DNA from: a bacterium
Lineage (GTDB): Bacteria; Bacillota; Clostridia; Christensenellales; CAG-138
Reading direction: 5' to 3'
Length of the DNA: 7,321 nt
NCBI GenBank assembly: GCA_029218485.1
Contig: JAQXRK010000103.1
Coordinates: 1-7,321 of the forward strand
The notes below the pieces were generated by a model. It was given only the letters and a program-made list of their open reading frames with translations, made no database searches and was not told where the DNA came from. Each line of letters begins with the position of its first letter. Positions within the stretch are counted from its first letter, which is position 1. Shown one piece after another: positions 7,073 through 7,321 of the stretch. A program made the translations under genes and the position numbers.

Positions 7073-7101
7073 TTGCATGTTGTACAAAGATGGTGTACAA
7101 T
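7073..7101 (+). promoter_or_regulatory. Sigma-70/sigma-A-type promoter of ffs
   Basis: TTGCAT (7073-7078) and TACAAT (7096-7101) are separated by 17 bp. Each differs from the consensus hexamer by one or two bases and the spacing is ideal. Transcription would start near 7107-7110, just before the conserved SRP RNA core. There is no AT-rich UP element just upstream. Two TGTACAA copies lie in the spacer and over the -10 box. Confidence 0.8.
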
Positions 7102-7107
7102 GTAAAC

Positions 7108-7321
7108 AAGAATTTGGTTTGTCGCGCTAAGCGGGGAGTTAGCGGTGCCCTGAACCTGCAATCCGCTACAGCAGGGCCTTATTCTTGGTTCGAGACTGAT
7201 ATTTGTGAAGTCTGATCCCGGTAAGGAGTGTTGAACGTCGGGTCCCGTGCAACCGAACGCCGTGAACCATGTCAGATCCTGACGGAAGCAGCATTAAGCG
7301 GACTGTGCGGTGTGCCGCGGG
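7108..7321 (+). ncRNA. ffs: Signal recognition particle RNA, large bacterial (Alu-containing) type, 3' end cut by window
   Basis: RNA scaffold of the signal recognition particle that binds Ffh and directs membrane and secreted proteins to the translocon. The 5' part is a Bacillus scRNA-like Alu domain: CGCTAA (7125-7130) pairs with TTAGCG (7139-7144) around the loop GCGGGGAG, then GCCCTG (7147-7152) pairs with CAGGGC (7172-7177) around a loop with the conserved TGCAATCCG. AGACT (7193-7197) and AGTCT (7209-7213) form a small internal hairpin. The Ffh-binding helix 8 is at about 7267-7295 with ATGTCAGATCC, a TGAC tetraloop (7280-7283) and GGAAGCAGCATTAAGC. By comparison with B. subtilis (about 270 nt), some 60 nt with the 3' strand of the Alu domain lie past the window. 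The 5' end is estimated from the promoter and may be off by several bases. The conserved core is unmistakable. Confidence 0.95.

Noticed and set aside
6899..7105. 68-codon frame after ntpD
   Set aside because: It runs through the terminator hairpin and the ffs promoter, has no ribosome-binding site and has no recognised similarity.
7103..7108. Alternative ffs -10 box TAAACA paired with TTGTAC at 7080
   Set aside because: It also has 17-bp spacing, but TAAACA is a poorer -10 than TACAAT, and the start would fall closer to the conserved RNA core.

Overview
This window is almost entirely the 3' three-quarters of a bacterial V/A-type ATPase operon on the + strand, followed by the start of a large-type SRP RNA gene. 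G+C is moderate to high. The SRP RNA keeps an Alu domain resembling the Bacillus scRNA, the ribosome-binding sites are strong AGGAGG types, and the proteins resemble the Enterococcus hirae Ntp proteins. Together these point to a Firmicutes (Bacillota) bacterium, most likely a gut-type or anaerobic Clostridia member. This is inferred from recalled family features; no search was run.

Layout: ntpI (C-terminal part only, 1-663), ntpK (708-1187), ntpE (1210-1791), ntpC (1807-2799), ntpF (2792-3109), ntpA (3128-4897), ntpB (4890-6266), ntpD (6270-6899). A rho-independent terminator closes the operon (6937-6979). A noncoding spacer of roughly 90 bp follows, then a sigma-70-type promoter (7073-7101), then the SRP RNA gene ffs (about 7108 onward), which runs off the right edge. 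Genes are separated by at most 44 bp and two pairs overlap by 8 bp, so the block looks like one translationally coupled transcript. Its promoter and the peripheral-stalk gene (ntpH/G type) must lie left of the window.

How the parts work together: A and B form the A3B3 catalytic head. D and F form the central rotor axle, and C is the funnel joining the axle to the K ring. E is part of the peripheral stalk, and I is the membrane stator whose two arginines face the K ring. The K subunit carries all the residues that bind Na+ in E. hirae NtpK, so the enzyme is predicted to move Na+ rather than H+, either pumping it with ATP or making ATP from a Na+ gradient.

Nothing here is a clearly undescribed system. 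The points worth a second look are the Na+ signature, the AT-rich leader before ntpK, the UGAC loop in the SRP RNA, the repeated TGTACA motif at the ffs promoter, the interlocked inverted repeats in the spacer, and the neighbourhood of ffs.
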